Part shown: piece by piece, positions 61,932 through 64,000 of the stretch
Position numbering within the stretch: position 1 is the first letter of the stretch
Layout of the letters: every line of letters starts with the position of its first letter
Assembly: GCA_002071415.1 (NCBI GenBank)
Contig: MWFC01000004.1
Location: 1 to 64,000 of the forward strand
Reading direction: 5' to 3'
DNA length: 64,000 nt
Origin: Bacteroidetes bacterium ADurb.Bin012
GTDB lineage: Bacteria; Bacteroidota; Bacteroidia; Bacteroidales; TTA-H9
The notes under the pieces: generated by a model
The model's database searches: none
The model's input: only the letters and a program-made list of their open reading frames with translations
Told to the model about the DNA's origin: nothing
Translations under genes and position numbers: made by a program

Positions 61932-64000
61932 ATGACATTAAGATTCAACCTATTGATTTTTGTTTGTGTGTGTGGACTCATTTTCGAAAGTTTCGCCCAA
62001 ACTTCAAGTTCGTCCCAAAATATCACGCTGAAATGGGATAATTATAGTCTGAAAGATACTCTTTCGGGAAATCAAAGAACCATCCTGTATTTTCATGATG
62101 CTACTAACCTTTACGAAACCGGAGGCCTCCCCATATTCATTCAAAGGATTCCTTTGAAGCAATTATCCGACAGCATTTTCGTGAAGATATTCCCTTTAAT
62201 TTCGGGAGAAGACAACTCCACTGATGTCGTCTCGTCAGAGTTTCTAAACAATGAATATCAATTCTTTATAAAAAAATTAGAAATCAATGGAAAGGCCTAT
62301 GGTCAGGTTGGAATATTACCAGTACGCATACATCCTATCCATAACAAAATCGAGGTTCTCGAAAAGTTTCATTTAGAAATCACTGTGAAAGAACAGGCTT
62401 TTCAAAATTTTCCCCAGTTGAAAATGGGTACTATTCAATCGGTTTTGAGCCAGGGCGAATGGTACAAGATTCAGATTGCCGAAACAGGCATTTACAAAAT
62501 ATCCTTTGAAACACTTCAGTCGCAGGGAATCAATCTAAGTGGAATCGACCCACGAAACATTCACATCCATGGCAATGGCGGCAGGGTGCTTCCCGAAGCC
62601 AATAATATGACTCGTTATGATGATTTGATGGAAATGAGTATTTATATTTTTGGCGAAGAAGACGGGAAATTCGATCCCGGTGATTATATTCTTTTTTATG
62701 CCCAAGGCCCTGGTTCGTGGGCTTTCAATACCCAAACAAAACGTTTTCAGTTCGATAAACATCCTTATTCCGATTTCGCTTATTGTTATATTACCATCAA
62801 CAATTCTAAAGGGAAAAGAATACAATTAAATCCACTTCCAGAGGTCGAAGCCACTCAAACCATAACCACTTTTACGGCTTATATTCATCATGAAGAAGAC
62901 TTGATCAATCTTGGTAAAAGTGGAAGGCAATGGTATGGTGAATCCTTCGATATACAAAACACGATGAATTTCGCGATTTCCCTCGAGGGAGTGGTTAACG
63001 GAAGCCGTGTTTTACTCGAATCGGCTGTGGTCGCAAGTTCTTATTCTATCAGCAATATGAAGATTTCAGTGGGAGAAACTCCTTTCCTTGTTCAAACTAT
63101 TTCTCCTATTCCTCCCCCTTCTCTCGATTCAGATTATGGGAAAAGAAGCATAGACACAGCTTCATTTAAAGCCAATAGTACAACGGTTTCACTTTCCTAT
63201 AAATATATCAAGCCTTTGAATTCTTCTCAGGCCTGGCTCGATTATTTTACCATTAACTATCAACGTAATCTGAGTTTTTCGGGTTCACAGATGAGCTTTC
63301 GTAAACCCATGCATTATTCGAGTACCCAAGTTGTACGATATAAGATAGGAAATGCCAGCCAGAACATTCAGATATGGGAGGTGACCAATGCCTTACGGCC
63401 TATGAGGATGCAAACCCAGCTTGCGGGAAATACGCTTACTTTCGATTCGAAAAACGATACCTTGCGTGAATTTATCGCTTTTGACGGAAACAAATTTCTA
63501 AACCCGACTTTTATTGGTAAAGTTCCAAATCAAAATCTTCATGGGATGATCGATGCAGATTATATCATCATAAGCCATCCCGATTTCTTGTCACAAGCTC
63601 AGGAACTTGCTAATATCCATGAATCAGAAAATCAATTCAATGTAAAAATTGTAACTCCCGAGATGGTTTACAATGAATTTTCGTCGGGCATACAAGATCC
63701 AAGCGCCATTCGTGATTTTATGAGGCATTTGAGGTTGAGTTCGGGCAACATTCGTAAACCAGCATATCTTCTACTATTTGGAGACGCCTCTTACGATTAT
63801 AAAGACCGCATTCAGGGAAATACCAACTTTGTACCCACTTACCAATCGGACGAATCCTTAAATCCTTCTTATTCTTTTGCTACAGATGATTATTTTACCT
63901 TTCTCGACCAAAGCGAAGGGAAAGGTGGAGGTGGAACTCCCGATCTATGTGTTGGCCGAATACCCGTTTTCACCCAGCAACAAGCCGATGATTATATGAA
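61932..64000 (+). CDS. porU: T9SS C-terminal signal peptidase/sortase PorU (3' end missing)
   Basis: The frame opens at ATG 61932 and stays open to the window edge: 689 codons are visible of a protein expected to be well over 1,000. A signal peptide (MTLRFNLLIFVCVCGLIFESFAQ in two parts: MTLRFNLLIFVC and VCGLIFESFAQ) is followed by a PorU N-terminal region with GEWYKIQIAETGIYKIS and FGEEDGKFDPGDYILFYAQG. The start of the gingipain-like C25 peptidase domain is YLLLFGDASYDYKD, FVPTYQSDES, TDDYFTFLD and PDLCVGRIPV. PorU cleaves the sorting tails of T9SS cargo and attaches them to lipopolysaccharide. The catalytic His and Cys should lie past the edge. Confidence 0.93.
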   Translation, partial: MTLRFNLLIFVCVCGLIFESFAQTSSSSQNITLKWDNYSLKDTLSGNQRTILYFHDATNLYETGGLPIFIQRIPLKQLSDSIFVKIFPLISGEDNSTDVVSSEFLNNEYQFFIKKLEINGKAYGQVGILPVRIHPIHNKIEVLEKFHLEITVKEQAFQNFPQLKMGTIQSVLSQGEWYKIQIAETGIYKISFETLQSQGINLSGIDPRNIHIHGNGGRVLPEANNMTRYDDLMEMSIYIFGEEDGKFDPGDYILFYAQGPGSWAFNTQTKRFQFDKHPYSDFAYCYITINNSKGKRIQLNPLPEVEATQTITTFTAYIHHEEDLINLGKSGRQWYGESFDIQNTMNFAISLEGVVNGSRVLLESAVVASSYSISNMKISVGETPFLVQTISPIPPPSLDSDYGKRSIDTASFKANSTTVSLSYKYIKPLNSSQAWLDYFTINYQRNLSFSGSQMSFRKPMHYSSTQVVRYKIGNASQNIQIWEVTNALRPMRMQTQLAGNTLTFDSKNDTLREFIAFDGNKFLNPTFIGKVPNQNLHGMIDADYIIISHPDFLSQAQELANIHESENQFNVKIVTPEMVYNEFSSGIQDPSAIRDFMRHLRLSSGNIRKPAYLLLFGDASYDYKDRIQGNTNFVPTYQSDESLNPSYSFATDDYFTFLDQSEGKGGGGTPDLCVGRIPVFTQQQADDYM

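Overview
The window comes from a Bacteroidota genome, most likely an anaerobic or fermentative member of the Bacteroidales/Marinilabiliales type. The evidence is internal. Seven secreted proteins carry type IX secretion (T9SS) sorting tails. T9SS genes gldJ, a porP/sprF homologue and porU are present. Promoter-like TAnnTTTG elements sit upstream of several genes. HydF (hydrogenase maturation) and a predicted sodium-type V-ATPase point to anaerobic energy metabolism. The exact lineage cannot be read from the sequence.

Layout. 0-4 kb: a T9SS cargo gene entering from the left edge, a tiny secreted protein, a strong terminator and a decayed transposase. 4.6-15.5 kb: housekeeping genes (HD phosphohydrolase, OmpA-like lipoprotein, pyrG, an operon of PASTA protein, T9SS cargo and RluD-like synthase, divergent ddl, rdgB, secreted nuclease). 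16-20.7 kb: a small lipoprotein and two large T9SS cargo genes. 21.4-28.2 kb: aspA, hydF, a secreted glycosidase-like/FGE-like fusion and an aspartate aminotransferase, all on the plus strand. 28.2-29.1 kb: non-coding DNA with the wreck of a sensor domain. 29-33.5 kb: two more T9SS cargo genes. 33.5-37.8 kb: ppk1, sixA-like, lpdA. 38.36 kb: tRNA-Glu(UUC).

38.7-42.3 kb holds gatD and gatE, the two subunits of the archaeal-type Glu-tRNA(Gln) amidotransferase, unexpected in a bacterium. Then follow an M50-like membrane peptidase, a Cys-rich membrane peptide, a frameshifted HPt remnant and a TPR lipoprotein. The 38.5-45.1 kb block is bounded by two inversely oriented copies of one intergenic repeat family and lies beside the tRNA gene. 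44.7-45.4 kb is a stack of several low-complexity repeats. 45.4-48.2 kb: tRNA 2-selenouridine synthase, a type B T9SS cargo and a CoA-binding protein.

48.2-55.8 kb is a seven-gene V/A-type ATPase operon (E, C/DUF2764, A, B, D, I, K) on the minus strand; several genes overlap by ATGA. 55.9-58.3 kb: anmK and murF. 59-64 kb: gldJ and a porP/sprF homologue on the minus strand and, divergently, porU, which runs off the right edge. Thus the window supplies part of the T9SS machinery and a set of its substrates.

Several 'empty' regions are graveyards: fragments of an IS1-like transposase, a PDC/dCache sensor and an HPt domain can still be read. For several genes the longest open frame begins at a TTG or GTG that is not the likely start; I moved those starts to downstream ATG codons. 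In two cases the TTG lies inside the TAnnTTTG promoter element itself.
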